The position numbers and the translations under genes are program-made. From positions 1-44,160 of the forward strand of contig JAISTG010000110.1 of NCBI GenBank assembly GCA_031272705.1: a stretch of 44,160 bases of DNA. The letters run 5' to 3'. This document shows positions 1-9,776 of the stretch, one piece after another (the first letter of the stretch is position 1; the number at the start of each line of letters is the position of its first letter). The notes under the pieces were generated by a model, which did no database searches, was not told the origin of the DNA, and saw only the letters and a program-made list of their open reading frames with translations. This stretch comes from Bacteroidales bacterium. GTDB lineage: Bacteria > Bacteroidota > Bacteroidia > Bacteroidales > P3.

Positions 1-145
1 GCACGTGCTAAAAAGTTTTTTTCCCTTGCTGAAAAGTTTTCAGCACGTGCTAAAAAGTTTTTTTCCTTTGCTGAAAAGTTTTCAGCACGTGCTAAAAAGT
101 TTTTTTCCCTTGCTGAAAAGTTTTTAGCAAGGGAAAAAAACTTAT
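1..145. repeat. 21-bp-period array of near-palindromic AAAAGTTTT words
   Basis: The 9-mer AAAAGTTTT starts at 11, 32, 53, 74, 95 and 116, exactly 21 bp apart. A seventh, flipped and slightly changed copy (AAAACTTAT) starts at 137. The 12-bp spacers alternate between TTTCCCTTGCTG-like and CAGCACGTGCTA, so the visible unit is 42 bp. Each CAGCACGTGCTA spacer contains the perfect palindrome AGCACGTGCT. The last units also form a long hairpin, arms 97-114 and 126-143 (18 bp perfect). The array runs off the left edge of the window. No coding function is seen. Confidence 0.9.
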
Positions 146-435
146 AATCACACGGTATTAAAAATTTATCCATCATTTTTTACTTTTTTCCTGTTGAAAT
201 GAGGTTGCAAAAATACGAAAAAAATTTAATCCGTAAGGAAAATCGGTTTTTTTCTACGGATTATGTTCATTTTTCGGCTGCATATAATACATATGCAACA
301 CGAATAAATTAAAATTCCTTTGAAAATTTGTATGAAATCCGGGATTTTAACCCGAAATTATGCGAAGACGTCTGGTTCTTTGGATTTTCCAATTATATAT
401 TTTGGAAAGTTGTGTTGCTATTCTCTGATTATATA
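146..435. other. Intergenic region left of the ribosomal operon
   Basis: No gene is seen in these roughly 290 bases. They hold a 9-bp inverted repeat (TAATCCGTA at 227-235 and its complement at 255-263, 19-nt loop), a small CGGG/CCCG hairpin near 340-360, and a possible minus-strand promoter listed separately. The region is probably the upstream sequence of a gene beyond the left edge. Confidence 0.5.
208..215 (-). promoter_or_regulatory. Possible Bacteroidota-type -7 box facing left
   Basis: On the minus strand this reads TATTTTTG followed by CAACCTC, matching TAnnTTTG and the downstream bases shared by other promoters in this window. No convincing -33 element is visible. It would drive a gene beyond the left edge. 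Confidence 0.35.
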
Positions 436-470
436 TAAAAAAGCCCCGAATTCATTACGAATCCAGGGCT
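436..470 (-). terminator. Rho-independent terminator of the ribosomal superoperon
   Basis: On the minus strand a 12-bp stem (arms 459-470 and 442-453, two G-U pairs) closes a 5-nt loop and is followed at once by a run of six T. It lies 20 nt beyond the rplQ stop, so it is the natural end of the ribosomal transcript. Confidence 0.9.
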
Positions 471-489
471 AAATGAAGCAATTTAGATT

Positions 490-1029
490 TTATTCTTCTG
501 TTTTCTCTTCCTTAACTTCTTCTTCCGTATCTGTTGTTGGCAAAATCTCTGCCTGTTCTTTCACATCTGTTTCCTTTTCAACAAATACTTCTTCCTTTGG
601 TTTTGCAGAAGTTCTACCTGCACGGCGAGTAGATTTAGTTTTCTTTTCATTAGATGTTTTCAACATATTTTCATTATAATCAACTAATTCTATCATTGCC
701 ATTTCTGCTCCGTCACCAAGCCTTCTACCTGTCTTCAAAATACGAGTATAACCCCCATTACGATTTACAATCTTTGCAGAAACTTCTCTAAACAACTCTG
801 TTACCGCTTCTTTACTTCGCAAATATGAAAATACTACCCGTCTTTGATGAGTATTGTCCTCTTTAGATTTGGTAATCAATGGCTCTACATATATTCTTAA
901 TGCCTTTGCCTTAGCCAAAGTGGTCTCTATTCTTTTATGCAAAATCAATGATGATGCCATATTTGACAACATTGCTACTCTGTGAGCATGTGTTCTTGAT
1001 AATTTATTTACTTTACAACCGTGTCTCAT
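490..1029 (-). CDS. rplQ: 50S ribosomal protein L17 (bL17)
   Basis: Large-subunit protein near the peptide exit tunnel. The N terminus [17 protein letters not shown] and a later [10 protein letters not shown] stretch are family signatures. The conserved body ends near residue 125. After it comes a tail of about 55 residues rich in Lys, Glu and Thr, making 179 residues against roughly 125 in E. coli; such tails are common in Bacteroidota L17. The ATG lies 6 nt after the rpoA stop, and the gene is last in its operon, 20 nt before the terminator stem. The tail is acidic at its very end and is probably disordered (inference). Confidence 0.97.
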   Translation of the reverse strand: MRHGCKVNKLSRTHAHRVAMLSNMASSLILHKRIETTLAKAKALRIYVEPLITKSKEDNTHQRRVVFSYLRSKEAVTELFREVSAKIVNRNGGYTRILKTGRRLGDGAEMAMIELVDYNENMLKTSNEKKTKSTRRAGRTSAKPKEEVFVEKETDVKEQAEILPTTDTEEEVKEEKTEE

Positions 1030-1035
1030 TTTTAA

Positions 1036-2031
1036 TTACTCCTTATCTAATTTATATTTTGTAACATCCATACCAAACTCAAGGTTTTTAGCCCTGACAA
1101 GACTTTCCAATTCGGTAAGTGATTTTTTACCAAAATTACGGAATTTTAACAATTCGCCTTTATTGAATGAAACCAAATCACCTAATGTTTCAACATCCGC
1201 AGCCTTCAAACAATTCAACGCACGAACAGATAAGTCCATATCTTTAAGTCTGGTTTGCAGTAATTGTCTCATGTGCAATGCCGTTTCGTCCAATTCTCTC
1301 TCATCTGCCGGTTCCTCGCTGTGAATAAACATAGTATCATCATCCGCAAAGAGCATAAAGTGACTTATTAATATGGAAGCAGCATCCTTCAAAGCATCTT
1401 TAGGAGAGATTGAACCGTCTGTTGTTATATCCAAAAACAACTTTTCGTAATCTGTTTTTTGCTCCACACGATAATTATCAATAGAAAATTTTACATTCTT
1501 TATTGGTGTATAAATTGAATCAATAGCAATAGTTCCAATCACATCATTAGGCTTTTTGTTTTCCTCAGAAGGTACATATCCCCTACCCTTTTCAATATTT
1601 ATCTCTATATTCAACTTAATGGAAGATTCCATGTGACATATTTTCAAATCAGTATTTATGACCTGAAATGCATTAAGAAACTTGTTAATATCACCCGCCT
1701 TGAATACTTTTTTATCACTCAAAGTAAATCTGAGTGTTTCGCCATTTTCAGACATTATCTTACGCTTGAAACGAATCTGTTTCAAGTTGAGAATAATCTC
1801 TGTCATATCCTCCATTACTCCTTCTATTGTACCAAATTCGTTACTAACACCTTCTATTCTTACAGATGTTATTGCAAACCCTTCCAATGAAGACAAAAGA
1901 ATACGCCTCAACGCATTACCTATCGTCATTCCGTATCCCGGTTCAAGCGGACGAAATTCAAACAAGCCGTGCATATCGTCTGACTCTATCATTATAACCT
2001 TTTCTGGTTGTTGAAATGCTAATATAGCCAT
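1036..2031 (-). CDS. rpoA: DNA-directed RNA polymerase subunit alpha
   Basis: The alpha subunit, which dimerises to nucleate core polymerase assembly. Residues about 1-235 form the assembly domain, with the signature [20 protein letters not shown] near residues 33-52. A linker follows, then the C-terminal DNA-contacting domain (about 255-331), with the helix-hairpin-helix stretch around [18 protein letters not shown]. The length of 331 is standard. It sits between rpsD (9-nt gap) and rplQ, the classic alpha block. The intact C-terminal domain means upstream-element contacts are possible, which is relevant to the phased A-tracts before mraZ. Confidence 0.98.
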   Translation of the reverse strand: MAILAFQQPEKVIMIESDDMHGLFEFRPLEPGYGMTIGNALRRILLSSLEGFAITSVRIEGVSNEFGTIEGVMEDMTEIILNLKQIRFKRKIMSENGETLRFTLSDKKVFKAGDINKFLNAFQVINTDLKICHMESSIKLNIEINIEKGRGYVPSEENKKPNDVIGTIAIDSIYTPIKNVKFSIDNYRVEQKTDYEKLFLDITTDGSISPKDALKDAASILISHFMLFADDDTMFIHSEEPADERELDETALHMRQLLQTRLKDMDLSVRALNCLKAADVETLGDLVSFNKGELLKFRNFGKKSLTELESLVRAKNLEFGMDVTKYKLDKE

Positions 2032-2040
2032 ACTTATTTA

Positions 2041-2646
2041 TTATTTAGAATACAATTCGACAATCAACTGCTCTTTTATATTTTCAGGTATTTCAGAGCG
2101 TTCCGGATAATTTATAAACTTTCCTTCCAGTTTATCGGTGTTCCAGTCCAACCAAGAATAATTGGTTCTTGATGCAATGGAATTACTAATCACTTCTAAT
2201 GATTTTGACCGTTCTCTTACACCAACAATATCACCTGCCTTTAACATATAAGAAGGGATATTAACCACATTGCTATTAACTACAATATGACAATGAGAAA
2301 CCAACTGACGGGCTTGACTTCTTGTTTTCGCTATTCCAAGACGATAAACCACATTATCTAAACGAGATTCTATCAACTGTAACAACACCTCACCCGTTAT
2401 ACCTCCTTTACGTGAAGCTTTATCAAATATATTACGAAACTGTTTTTCCAATATACCATAAGTATATTTTGCTTTCTGCTTCTCCATTAACTGAACACCA
2501 TATTCCGACTGCTTACCTCCACGTCTTTTGTTAATACCATGTTGTCCCGGAGGATAATTTTTCTTTTCAAATGCTCTATCTATTCCAAAGATAGGTTCTT
2601 TAAATTTTCTTGCAATTTTACTTTTTGGACCAATATATCTTGCCAT
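2041..2646 (-). CDS. rpsD: 30S ribosomal protein S4 (uS4)
   Basis: Primary 16S rRNA-binding and assembly protein. The S4 RNA-binding fold lies at about 93-155, marked by [16 protein letters not shown]. The N-terminal region lacks the four-cysteine zinc site of some S4 proteins (the only Cys is in SHCHIV), so this is the zinc-free form. In proteobacteria S4 represses the alpha operon by binding its mRNA; no comparable structure was recognised here. It stands between rpsK and rpoA as in most bacteria. Confidence 0.98.
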   Translation of the reverse strand: MARYIGPKSKIARKFKEPIFGIDRAFEKKNYPPGQHGINKRRGGKQSEYGVQLMEKQKAKYTYGILEKQFRNIFDKASRKGGITGEVLLQLIESRLDNVVYRLGIAKTRSQARQLVSHCHIVVNSNVVNIPSYMLKAGDIVGVRERSKSLEVISNSIASRTNYSWLDWNTDKLEGKFINYPERSEIPENIKEQLIVELYSK

Positions 2647-2675
2647 AATTTTTTTCTTTTAATTTATTACCAATT

Positions 2676-3065
2676 TTATACACGTCTGCGCTTAGGAGGG
2701 CGACAACCATTATGTGGAAGCGGAGTAACATCAGTTATTTCCATAACTTCTATTCCTGAAGTATTTATTGCCCTAATTGCTGCCTCACGACCTGCTCCCG
2801 GTCCTTTCACAAATACTTTTACTTTCCTTAAGCCATAATCAAAGGCTGTTTTAGCACAATCTTCCGCCGCCATTTGTGAAGCATAAGGTGTATTTTTCTT
2901 TGAGCCTCTAAAGCCCATTTTCCCTGCAGATGACCAAGAAATAACCTGCCCTGCATTATTTGTCAACGAAACAATACAATTATTGAATGATGCAAAAATA
3001 AATGCTTTACCTACCGGTTCTACTTTTACAACTCTCTTTTTCGTTGGTTTAGAACTTTTTGCCAT
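2676..3065 (-). CDS. rpsK: 30S ribosomal protein S11 (uS11)
   Basis: Platform protein of the small subunit that helps shape the E-site mRNA path. The core begins near [15 protein letters not shown] and ends in the basic tail [12 protein letters not shown], the family hallmark. The [12 protein letters not shown] stretch near residue 89 is also diagnostic. The N-terminal 15 residues are Lys-rich. A 78-nt gap separates it from rpsM upstream; nothing was recognised in that gap. Confidence 0.98.
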   Translation of the reverse strand: MAKSSKPTKKRVVKVEPVGKAFIFASFNNCIVSLTNNAGQVISWSSAGKMGFRGSKKNTPYASQMAAEDCAKTAFDYGLRKVKVFVKGPGAGREAAIRAINTSGIEVMEITDVTPLPHNGCRPPKRRRV

Positions 3066-3143
3066 ATCTGTTCTTATTTTTATTTATAATTACTGAATGC
3101 TCCAAAATCTACAATAATATAATCCGCATTCAACCTATTTTAT

Positions 3144-3521
3144 TTATTTGGTTGCCTTTTTCTTGTTTGCAACTGTCTTTTTCTTACCTTTTCTCGTTCT
3201 CGCATTGTTTTTTGTACTTTGTCCTCTCAATGGTAATCCAATACGATGACGAATACCCCTATAACAACCTATGTCCATCAGACGCTTAATATTCATTTGC
3301 ACTTCCGAACGCAAAGATCCTTCGACTTTGTATTCGTCTCCTATTATCGTTCTGATAGCATTCTGCTCATCATCACTCCAATCACTTACCTTTTTATTCT
3401 CATCTATTCCTGCTTTTGCCAAAATAGTTGATGCAAGACTTCTTCCTATACCATATATATAGGTTAATCCTATCACACCTCTTTTATTTTTGGGTAAGTC
3501 AATACCTGCAATTCTTGCCAT
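3144..3521 (-). CDS. rpsM: 30S ribosomal protein S13 (uS13)
   Basis: Head protein of the small subunit that contacts P-site tRNA and bridges to L5. It starts [15 protein letters not shown] and carries the helix-two-turn-helix ending in [18 protein letters not shown]. The tail after residue 105 is strongly basic, as expected for the part that reaches into the decoding site. At 125 residues it is of normal length. A 33-nt gap separates it from rpmJ upstream, giving the usual rpmJ-rpsM-rpsK-rpsD-rpoA-rplQ order. Confidence 0.98.
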   Translation of the reverse strand: MARIAGIDLPKNKRGVIGLTYIYGIGRSLASTILAKAGIDENKKVSDWSDDEQNAIRTIIGDEYKVEGSLRSEVQMNIKRLMDIGCYRGIRHRIGLPLRGQSTKNNARTRKGKKKTVANKKKATK

Positions 3522-3554
3522 ATATTTTATTTATCTTGTTATTTAATTATTAAA

Positions 3555-3671
3555 TTATCCCTGCCTTTGTTTATACTTAGGATTTTTCTTATTGATAACA
3601 TAAACCACTCCTTTTCTACGAACTACTATACATTCTGGAGATCTCTTTTTTACCGATGTTCTTACTTTCAT
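3555..3671 (-). CDS. rpmJ: 50S ribosomal protein L36 (bL36), zinc-free type
   Basis: A 38-residue protein found by reading the gap between infA and rpsM. It starts [14 protein letters not shown] and ends [10 protein letters not shown]36 is the smallest large-subunit protein and sits in 23S rRNA near the L7/L12 stalk base. Only one cysteine is present, so the CxxC-type zinc ribbon of the zinc-binding L36 paralogue is absent; this is the form typical of Bacteroidota. It starts 12 nt after the infA stop. Confidence 0.95.
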   Translation of the reverse strand: MKVRTSVKKRSPECIVVRRKGVVYVINKKNPKYKQRQG

Positions 3672-3683
3672 TTTACATTATTT

Positions 3684-3902
3684 TTATTTATGTCTATAAC
3701 TAATTCTTCCTTTTGTTAAATCATAAGGTGACATTTCCACTTGTACTTTATCACCAGGCAAAATCTTTATATAATGCATCCGCATCTTTCCTGAAATATG
3801 TGCAATAATAATGTGTCCATTTTCCAGTTCAACACGAAATGTTGCATTTCCTAAAGACTCCAATACAGTCCCATCTAATGATATAGACGCTTGCTTTGCC
3901 AT
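3684..3902 (-). CDS. infA: Translation initiation factor IF-1
   Basis: A 72-residue single OB-fold protein that blocks the ribosomal A site during initiation. The motif [18 protein letters not shown] and the later [17 protein letters not shown] are diagnostic, and the ending GRISYRHK is typical. Its ATG begins one base after the map stop codon, so the two are likely coupled in translation. The place between map and rpmJ is the normal Bacteroidota arrangement. Confidence 0.97.
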   Translation of the reverse strand: MAKQASISLDGTVLESLGNATFRVELENGHIIIAHISGKMRMHYIKILPGDKVQVEMSPYDLTKGRISYRHK

Positions 3903-3903
3903 A

Positions 3904-4713
3904 TTACACCAATTCTAAATTATCATTTTGTTTTATTACTATTTCTATTTGCTCAAAGTTTGATAGGACATCTGGAGTATTTATCGTTATTGCAACATCA
4001 TGCTCAAAGTGAGCGGCAATAGACATATCAACTGTTCTACAAGTCCATTCATCTTTTTCAATCATAACGTCTTTTTTACCCATCGTAATCATTGGTTCTA
4101 CAGCAATAACCATTCCTTCACAAAATTTAATACCCGAACCTTTCTTACCGTAATTTGGCACATCAGGTTTTTCGTGCATTTTTTTTCCAACACCATGCCC
4201 ACAAAATTCTCTTACAACACCATATCCGAATGATTCACAATAATTCTGTATTTCAGCACCAACATCTCCCACCCTCTGTCCAAGAATACACTTATTTATA
4301 CCTGCATAAAGAGAATTTTTTGTACATTGCAATAATTTTTTAGCCTCTTCCGAAATACCTTTTGTTGCAAAAGTATAAGCAGAATCACCAACCCAACCAT
4401 TTAATGTAACTCCACAATCTATAGAAATAACATCTCCTTCTTTTATCTCTCTTTCTCCAGGTATTCCATGTATAATTACTTCATTTATCGAGATACACAA
4501 AGATGCGGGAAATCCATTATAACCTTTGAATGTTGGTATTGCATTATGAGAATATATAAAATCTTCAGCAATCATATCCAATTCTTTTGTCTTAACTCCG
4601 AATTTGATATGTTTCGAAACTTCTGCTAAAGTAGCACCTACCAAAAGTGCACTTTCCCTCATAAGTTCTATCTCCGAATGATTTTTTATATATATTCCCT
4701 TTGATGCAAACAT
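3904..4713 (-). CDS. map: Methionine aminopeptidase, type I
   Basis: Removes the initiator Met from nascent proteins. The two-metal site is complete: Asp99 and Asp110 (in IDCGV and VGDSAYTF), His173 (in [11 protein letters not shown]), Glu206 (in AVEPMI) and Glu237 (in FEHDVAI). His82 of IHGIPGE matches the substrate-binding histidine. At 269 residues there is no extra N-terminal domain, so it is type I. The gene follows secY after 5 nt. Adenylate kinase, which sits between secY and map in many bacteria, is absent here. Confidence 0.97.
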   Translation of the reverse strand: MFASKGIYIKNHSEIELMRESALLVGATLAEVSKHIKFGVKTKELDMIAEDFIYSHNAIPTFKGYNGFPASLCISINEVIIHGIPGEREIKEGDVISIDCGVTLNGWVGDSAYTFATKGISEEAKKLLQCTKNSLYAGINKCILGQRVGDVGAEIQNYCESFGYGVVREFCGHGVGKKMHEKPDVPNYGKKGSGIKFCEGMVIAVEPMITMGKKDVMIEKDEWTCRTVDMSIAAHFEHDVAITINTPDVLSNFEQIEIVIKQNDNLELV

Positions 4714-4718
4714 TTTAC

Positions 4719-6065
4719 TTACATATTAGAACGACCCTTTATTCTACCTGTCTTTGTTAAGCCGTCGTAATGACGCATTAACAAATGACTTTCTATTTGT
4801 TGCAACGTATCCAATACAACACCAACCATAATTAACAATGACGTTCCACCATAAAAATGAGCAAACTGAGTTCCTGCATCAAATAATGGACCTATTATAG
4901 CTGGCATTATAGCCACAAAGGCTAGAAAAATAGAGCCCGGTAAAGTTATTTTAGATAAAACATTATCAAAAAACTCCTCTGTCTTTTTACCAGGTTTTAT
5001 ACCTGGAATAAATCCTCCATTCTTCTTCATATCATCTGCCATTTGTTTTGGATTTATAGCAACTGCTGTATAAAAATATGTAAATGCAATAATTAAAACA
5101 GCAAATATCAAATTATACCAAAATCCTTGAAAATCTGATAATGCAAGTGCTATTGCACTAGCTTCGCCAGAATATCCAGAAAAAGTAACAGGGATAAACA
5201 TTATTGCTTGTGCAAAAATTATTGGCATAACCCCAGCTGCATTAACTTTTATAGGAATATACTGCCTAACTCCTCCATATTGTTTATTACCAACTATTCT
5301 TTTTGCATATTGAACAGGAATTCTACGTGTACCTTGCACCAATAAAATACACAACATAATAACTATTACAAGTAAGAATAATTCAATAAAAAATATAACC
5401 AATCCACCACCTTGATCTTCAACTTTTGATACAAACTCTGAAAACAAAGCAAATGGCAAACGAGCAACAATACCAACCATAATCAACAACGAAATACCAT
5501 TGCCTATTCCTTTATCAGTTATTCTTTCACCAAGCCACATAACAAATAATGTACCACAAGTTAATAATATAGCTATTGGCATTGTAAAATTCATAAAAGT
5601 TAATGAATCACTACCTGTAATACTATAAATAGTTGCATTGCCTATTTGGGAACGCAAATTTGCGAGATACGCAAACGATTGAAAAATAGTAACTATTATA
5701 GTTAGCCATCTTGTCATTTGATTTATTTTACGTCTTCCGCTTTCTCCTTCTCTTTGCATTTTTGTAAAATAAGGTACAACCATTGTTAATAACTGCATAA
5801 TGATAGATGCAGTTATGTATGGCATAATACCTAAAGCAAAAATTGACGCATTAGAAAACGCCCCTCCTGAAAACATATTCAATAATCCAAGTACTCCATT
5901 TTGAGTTTGAGTTTGAAGTTGTCCCAACGTTGAAGGATTGATGCCCGGAATAACAACATAAGATCCTATTCTATATATAAGAACAAGAGCTAATGTATAC
6001 AGAATTTTCGTTCTTAAATCTTGTATATTCCAAATATTTTTTAGTGTATTGATAAATCGCTTCAT
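4719..6065 (-). CDS. secY: Preprotein translocase subunit SecY
   Basis: Central channel of the Sec translocon in the inner membrane. The 448 residues show about ten hydrophobic segments. The first (TKILYTLALVLIYRIGSYVV) is followed by an amphipathic plug-like region with GLLNMFSGGAFSNASIFALG. The cytoplasmic loop with RRIPVQYAKR lies near residue 245, and PGIKPGKKTEEF near 360 is part of the ribosome- and SecA-binding loops. It starts 8 nt after the rplO stop. Confidence 0.98.
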   Translation of the reverse strand: MKRFINTLKNIWNIQDLRTKILYTLALVLIYRIGSYVVIPGINPSTLGQLQTQTQNGVLGLLNMFSGGAFSNASIFALGIMPYITASIIMQLLTMVVPYFTKMQREGESGRRKINQMTRWLTIIVTIFQSFAYLANLRSQIGNATIYSITGSDSLTFMNFTMPIAILLTCGTLFVMWLGERITDKGIGNGISLLIMVGIVARLPFALFSEFVSKVEDQGGGLVIFFIELFLLVIVIMLCILLVQGTRRIPVQYAKRIVGNKQYGGVRQYIPIKVNAAGVMPIIFAQAIMFIPVTFSGYSGEASAIALALSDFQGFWYNLIFAVLIIAFTYFYTAVAINPKQMADDMKKNGGFIPGIKPGKKTEEFFDNVLSKITLPGSIFLAFVAIMPAIIGPLFDAGTQFAHFYGGTSLLIMVGVVLDTLQQIESHLLMRHYDGLTKTGRIKGRSNM

Positions 6066-6073
6066 TATCTCAA

Positions 6074-6520
6074 TTAAATTATTGTTGCAATTCCGCCTTT
6101 ATTTTCTATAGCATTTTTTGCCGAAGCAGAAAATGCATGAGCAGATACATTAATCTTCATACTTAATTCTCCTCTTCCTAGTATTTTTACTCTACTATTT
6201 GAAGAAATTAATCGGTTCTGCTTTAAAGTATCAAGTGTTATATCTGTAATATTATTCGCTTCTGATAATTTAGATAATGTATCTAAATTAATACCTATAT
6301 ATTCAACACGATTGATATTTTTAAAACCAAATTTAGGCAATCTTCTATATAAAGGCATTTGTCCCCCTTCAAAACCTATCTTACGAGAATATCCAGAACG
6401 AGATTTAGCACCCTTATGACCACGTGTTGAAGTGCCTCCTCTCCCCGAGCCTTGTCCTCTACCTATTCTTTTACGATTTTTTATTGATCCTTCTGCAGGT
6501 TTTAAATTACTTAAATCCAT
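6074..6520 (-). CDS. rplO: 50S ribosomal protein L15 (uL15)
   Basis: Late-assembly large-subunit protein. The glycine- and arginine-rich N-terminal extension (GRGQGSGRGGTSTRGHKG) is a family signature and threads into 23S rRNA. It is followed by GFEGGQMPLYRRLPKFGF. The C-terminal globular domain (about 75-148) includes VKILGRGELSMKINV. Length 148 is normal. It begins 6 nt after the rpmD stop. Confidence 0.97.
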   Translation of the reverse strand: MDLSNLKPAEGSIKNRKRIGRGQGSGRGGTSTRGHKGAKSRSGYSRKIGFEGGQMPLYRRLPKFGFKNINRVEYIGINLDTLSKLSEANNITDITLDTLKQNRLISSNSRVKILGRGELSMKINVSAHAFSASAKNAIENKGGIATII

Positions 6521-6526
6521 ATTTTA

Positions 6527-6706
6527 CTATTTTATTTCTTCTATCTCTATTAAATGATTAACTTTTTTTATCATTCCTCTTATTTCTTCGGTCAATTCAT
6601 GTTCTCTGTATTGACTGATTTTGTGCAATCCTAATGCTGCCAATGTTTGTTTTTGTCTTGTTGGATGCCCGATAGCACTTTTTATCTGCGTTACTTTTAC
6701 TTTCAT
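6527..6706 (-). CDS. rpmD: 50S ribosomal protein L30 (uL30)
   Basis: A 59-residue protein recovered by translating the gap between rpsE and rplO. It starts MKVKVTQIKSAIGHPTRQKQ and continues TLAALGLHKI, the typical beta-alpha core of bacterial L30. It ends in TAG at 6527-6529. The Ile-Gly-(x)-P-(x)-(x)-Q-(x)-(x)-T-L pattern is diagnostic. The position rpsE-rpmD-rplO is the standard spc-operon order. Confidence 0.96.
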   Translation of the reverse strand: MKVKVTQIKSAIGHPTRQKQTLAALGLHKISQYREHELTEEIRGMIKKVNHLIEIEEIK

Positions 6707-6719
6707 TATCCGTTAAATA

Positions 6720-7238
6720 TTACCCATTAAACACTCTACCCACTTCTATTCCTCTCAATTTAGAAATAGTATAAGGATCTTTCATATGAAGCAAAGCATC
6801 TATTGTTGCTTTTACAACACTATGAGGATTGGATGATCCCTTAGATTTAGCAAGAACATCCTTAACTCCAACACTTTCCAAAACAGCTCGCATTGCTCCA
6901 CCAGCAATAACTCCTGTACCTGGTGCTGCTGGTTTTAAAAAAACCTTTGCTCCGCTATATTTACCCACTTGTTCATGAGGAACTGTGCCTTTCAAAATAG
7001 GAATTTTAATTAAATTTTTCTTGGCATCGTCAATACCTTTTGAAATTGCTGAAGTTACTTCTTTTGCCTTTCCCAATCCATAACCAACAACCCCATTTTC
7101 ATTACCAACCACAACAATAGCAGCAAAACTAAATGTTCTTCCACCTTTTGTAACCTTAGTAACTCTATTAACATGAACAAGTCTATCCTTAAACTCTATT
7201 TCACTTGATTTTACTCTTTTTATATTCAATTCTGCCAT
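6720..7238 (-). CDS. rpsE: 30S ribosomal protein S5 (uS5)
   Basis: Small-subunit protein at the mRNA entry channel and accuracy centre. Residues about 14-80 form the double-stranded RNA-binding S5 domain, with [20 protein letters not shown] and the loop [10 protein letters not shown]. The C-terminal domain (about 95-170) contains the glycine-rich [15 protein letters not shown]. Length 172 is normal. It lies 5 nt after the rplR stop. Confidence 0.98.
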   Translation of the reverse strand: MAELNIKRVKSSEIEFKDRLVHVNRVTKVTKGGRTFSFAAIVVVGNENGVVGYGLGKAKEVTSAISKGIDDAKKNLIKIPILKGTVPHEQVGKYSGAKVFLKPAAPGTGVIAGGAMRAVLESVGVKDVLAKSKGSSNPHSVVKATIDALLHMKDPYTISKLRGIEVGRVFNG

Positions 7239-7243
7239 ATTAT

Positions 7244-7597
7244 TTAGAATTTTAATCCTGCTTCACGAGCAGCATCAGCTAATGATTTAACTCTCCCATG
7301 ATATAAATAACCATTCCTATCAAAAACAACCGAAGCGATTCCAACACTTTTTGCTCTTTCTGCTATTATTTTACCTATCATTGCTGATTCTTCAATTTTA
7401 CTTCCTTTTCTTTCAAAGTTTTTTTCTCTTGACGATGCAGAAACCAATGTAATACCTTTTACGTCGTCTACTAATTGAGCATAAATTTCTTTATTGCTTC
7501 TAAATATTGTCAAACGAGGCTTTTGAGATGTACCGTTAACTTTTTTACGGATAATCATCTTCAATTTAAATCTTCTTATTTCTTTTTTAGTTGCCAT
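7244..7597 (-). CDS. rplR: 50S ribosomal protein L18 (uL18)
   Basis: 5S rRNA-binding protein of the central protuberance. The basic N terminus (about 1-20) is followed by [20 protein letters not shown] and ends [10 protein letters not shown], the characteristic C-terminal sequence. At 117 residues it is standard. It works with L5 and S13 at the subunit interface; rplE is seven genes away in the same operon. Confidence 0.98.
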   Translation of the reverse strand: MATKKEIRRFKLKMIIRKKVNGTSQKPRLTIFRSNKEIYAQLVDDVKGITLVSASSREKNFERKGSKIEESAMIGKIIAERAKSVGIASVVFDRNGYLYHGRVKSLADAAREAGLKF

Positions 7598-7614
7598 TTT
7601 CTGTTGTTTTCTAA

Positions 7615-8169
7615 TTACTTCGCTGCTGCTTTACCAGTTTTTTTCCTAATTACTTCTCCATAAAAACGAATTCCTTTCCCTTTATATGGTTCAGGTTTAC
7701 GCAAAGAGCGAATTTTGGCAGCAACCTGCCCTAATAATTGATTATCATAACAAGTCATAATAATCAATGGATTCTTTCCTTTCTCTGTTATTGTTTCTAT
7801 TTTTACCTCTTTGGGCAATTCAATATATATATTATGAGAATAACCCAATGCTAATTCCAATACTTGTCCTTGCACCTGAACTTTATAACCAACACCTATT
7901 ACTTCCTGTACAATTTTGAAACCTTCAAAAACACCTTTTACCATATTAGCGATCAAAGCACGATATAAACCATGTAAAGCTTTTTGCCGTTTTTGATCAG
8001 ATTCTCTATTCAACATCAATACTCCATCTTCCAGATTAACTTTAATAGAAGAATCTATTTTTTGAGTCAAAGTACCAAGGGGACCCTTTACCGTAACAAC
8101 ATTATTATTTGATACAGAAACCGCAACTCCTTGTGGAATATTTATTGGTAATTTTCCTATTCTTGACAT
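7615..8169 (-). CDS. rplF: 50S ribosomal protein L6 (uL6)
   Basis: Large-subunit protein near the sarcin-ricin loop, made of two repeated alpha/beta domains (about 1-80 and 82-184). It starts [15 protein letters not shown] and carries [19 protein letters not shown], the highly conserved C-terminal signature. It ends with a Lys/Ala-rich tail (KTGKAAAK). Spacing to rplR is 17 nt. Confidence 0.98.
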   Translation of the reverse strand: MSRIGKLPINIPQGVAVSVSNNNVVTVKGPLGTLTQKIDSSIKVNLEDGVLMLNRESDQKRQKALHGLYRALIANMVKGVFEGFKIVQEVIGVGYKVQVQGQVLELALGYSHNIYIELPKEVKIETITEKGKNPLIIMTCYDNQLLGQVAAKIRSLRKPEPYKGKGIRFYGEVIRKKTGKAAAK

Positions 8170-8185
8170 TTATTATCTCCTTTCT

Positions 8186-8584
8186 TTAACTTATATAACA
8201 AATTATTTCACCACCTACATTCAATGACCTTGCTTCTTTATCAGTCATAAGTCCTCTAGATGTTGAAACTATTGCTATACCTAATCCATTTAAAACACGT
8301 GGCATTTTTGAAGCACTAACGTACTTTCTTAATCCTGGACTACTTACTCGTTTCAAAGTATTCATTGCAGCCTCTTTTGTCATTGGATGATACTTTAATG
8401 CTATTTTTATAGTTTTAGGGAATTTATCTTCCTCTAACTTGTAATTTAAAATATAACCTTTATCAAACAAAATTTTTGTTATATCCTTTTTTATTTTTGA
8501 CGCAGGTATTTCTACAACTTTATGCTTTGCTAAGGAAGCATTTCTTATGCGAGTTAAATAATCTGCTATTGGATCTGTTATCAT
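8186..8584 (-). CDS. rpsH: 30S ribosomal protein S8 (uS8)
   Basis: Binds the central domain of 16S rRNA. The start is set at the ATG encoding [16 protein letters not shown], giving 132 residues, the family length. An in-frame ATG nine codons upstream would overlap the rpsN stop and add residues not found in S8. The C terminus [20 protein letters not shown] is the S8 signature. In E. coli S8 represses the spc operon; no leader target was recognised here. Confidence 0.97.
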   Translation of the reverse strand: MITDPIADYLTRIRNASLAKHKVVEIPASKIKKDITKILFDKGYILNYKLEEDKFPKTIKIALKYHPMTKEAAMNTLKRVSSPGLRKYVSASKMPRVLNGLGIAIVSTSRGLMTDKEARSLNVGGEIICYIS

Positions 8585-8604
8585 ATATTTTTTTGTATTT
8601 ATAA

Positions 8605-8874
8605 TTACCAACTTGCTTTTTTTACACCTGGTATTAATCCAGCCAAAGCCATTTCTCTAAAATTAATACGAGAAATACCAAACTGTCTCATATAGCCTTT
8701 AGGTCTCCCTGTCAATTGGCACCTATTATGTAATCTAACAGGTGAAGCATTTTTAGGAAGTTTTTGAATTCCTTCATAATCATTTGCCTCCAATAATGCT
8801 TTACGCTTTGCTGCATATTTTACTACCATTCGTTCTCTTTTAATTTCTCTTGCCTTAATTGATTCTTTTGCCAT
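8605..8874 (-). CDS. rpsN: 30S ribosomal protein S14 (uS14), zinc-free long form
   Basis: Head protein of the small subunit. The 89-residue length and the single Cys in [18 protein letters not shown] show the long, zinc-independent form and not the 61-residue form with a four-Cys zinc ribbon. The ending [13 protein letters not shown] is typical. Gaps of 5 nt to rplE and 20 nt to rpsH are consistent with one transcript. Confidence 0.97.
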   Translation of the reverse strand: MAKESIKAREIKRERMVVKYAAKRKALLEANDYEGIQKLPKNASPVRLHNRCQLTGRPKGYMRQFGISRINFREMALAGLIPGVKKASW

Positions 8875-8879
8875 AATTT

Positions 8880-9440
8880 TTAAGTATTTTGGGTTTTAAA
8901 AGGAAAACCAAATGCTTTTAATAAAGCATATGCTTCTTTGTCTGTTTTGGCAGATGTAACAAAAGTTATATCCATACCTTGAATATGATTTATCTTATCA
9001 ATGTTTATTTCTGGGAAAATTATTTGTTCTGTTATACCAAATGTAAAATTACCTCTTCCGTCAAAACTTTTATCATTTATGCCTCTAAAATCTCGTATTC
9101 TTGGAACAGCTACTGCTATTAATCTATCCAAAAATTCATACATTTTATCCCCACGAAGAGTCACTCTCACACCTATCGGCATTCCCTTTCGCAATTTAAA
9201 ATTAGATATATCTTTTTTAGATCTAGTTGAAACAGATTTTTGACCTGCAACTAAAGTCATTTCTTCAATACCCTGGTCAATAACCTTTTTGTCTGCAATT
9301 GCATTACGTCCCAATCCTTGATTTAAGGATATTTTAAGTAATTTCGGCGCTTGCATTATAGTCTTATATCCAAATTCTTTCATCAAAGAATCTATTACTT
9401 CTTCCTTATACTTTTGTTTTAATCTTGGTATATAGCTCAT
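8880..9440 (-). CDS. rplE: 50S ribosomal protein L5 (uL5)
   Basis: 5S rRNA-binding protein that forms the bridge to S13. Signatures include [18 protein letters not shown] near the N terminus, [17 protein letters not shown] in the middle and the conserved [20 protein letters not shown] end. The 186 residues are normal. Its ATG overlaps the rplX stop in an ATGA arrangement (4 nt), suggesting coupled translation. Confidence 0.98.
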   Translation of the reverse strand: MSYIPRLKQKYKEEVIDSLMKEFGYKTIMQAPKLLKISLNQGLGRNAIADKKVIDQGIEEMTLVAGQKSVSTRSKKDISNFKLRKGMPIGVRVTLRGDKMYEFLDRLIAVAVPRIRDFRGINDKSFDGRGNFTFGITEQIIFPEINIDKINHIQGMDITFVTSAKTDKEAYALLKAFGFPFKTQNT

Positions 9441-9754
9441 TTAATTACCTCCTTTGATTTTTTTGAATATCTAACTAACTTATTTGTTTTTTCATCTAAT
9501 TTTCTACCTATCCTTGTAGCATTACCTTTCCCGTCAATAATCATTAAGTTTGAAAGATGAATCGGAGCTTCCTTTTCAATAATTCCTCCTTGTGTATTTT
9601 TAGCATTTGGTTTTTGATGTTTTTTTACTTTATTCAAACCTTCAACTATTGCTCTATTTGCTGTGGGATACACAATCAAAACTTTGCCTGTATTTCCTTT
9701 GGAATTACCAGCAATAACCTTTACAGTATCTCCTTTTTTAATGTGCAATTTCAT
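9437..9754 (-). CDS. rplX: 50S ribosomal protein L24 (uL24)
   Basis: Assembly initiator of the large subunit. It starts with a KOW motif ([20 protein letters not shown]) that binds 23S rRNA near the tunnel exit. The segment [14 protein letters not shown] is also diagnostic. At 105 residues it is standard. It overlaps rplE by 4 nt. Confidence 0.97.
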   Translation of the reverse strand: MKLHIKKGDTVKVIAGNSKGNTGKVLIVYPTANRAIVEGLNKVKKHQKPNAKNTQGGIIEKEAPIHLSNLMIIDGKGNATRIGRKLDEKTNKLVRYSKKSKEVIK

Positions 9755-9776
9755 ATTTTTATTATATTTTACTATT

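Noticed and set aside
1-145. CRISPR array
   Set aside because: Units are 21 bp with no unique 30-bp-class spacers, the repeats are internally palindromic, and no cas genes are in the window. The same holds for the other arrays.
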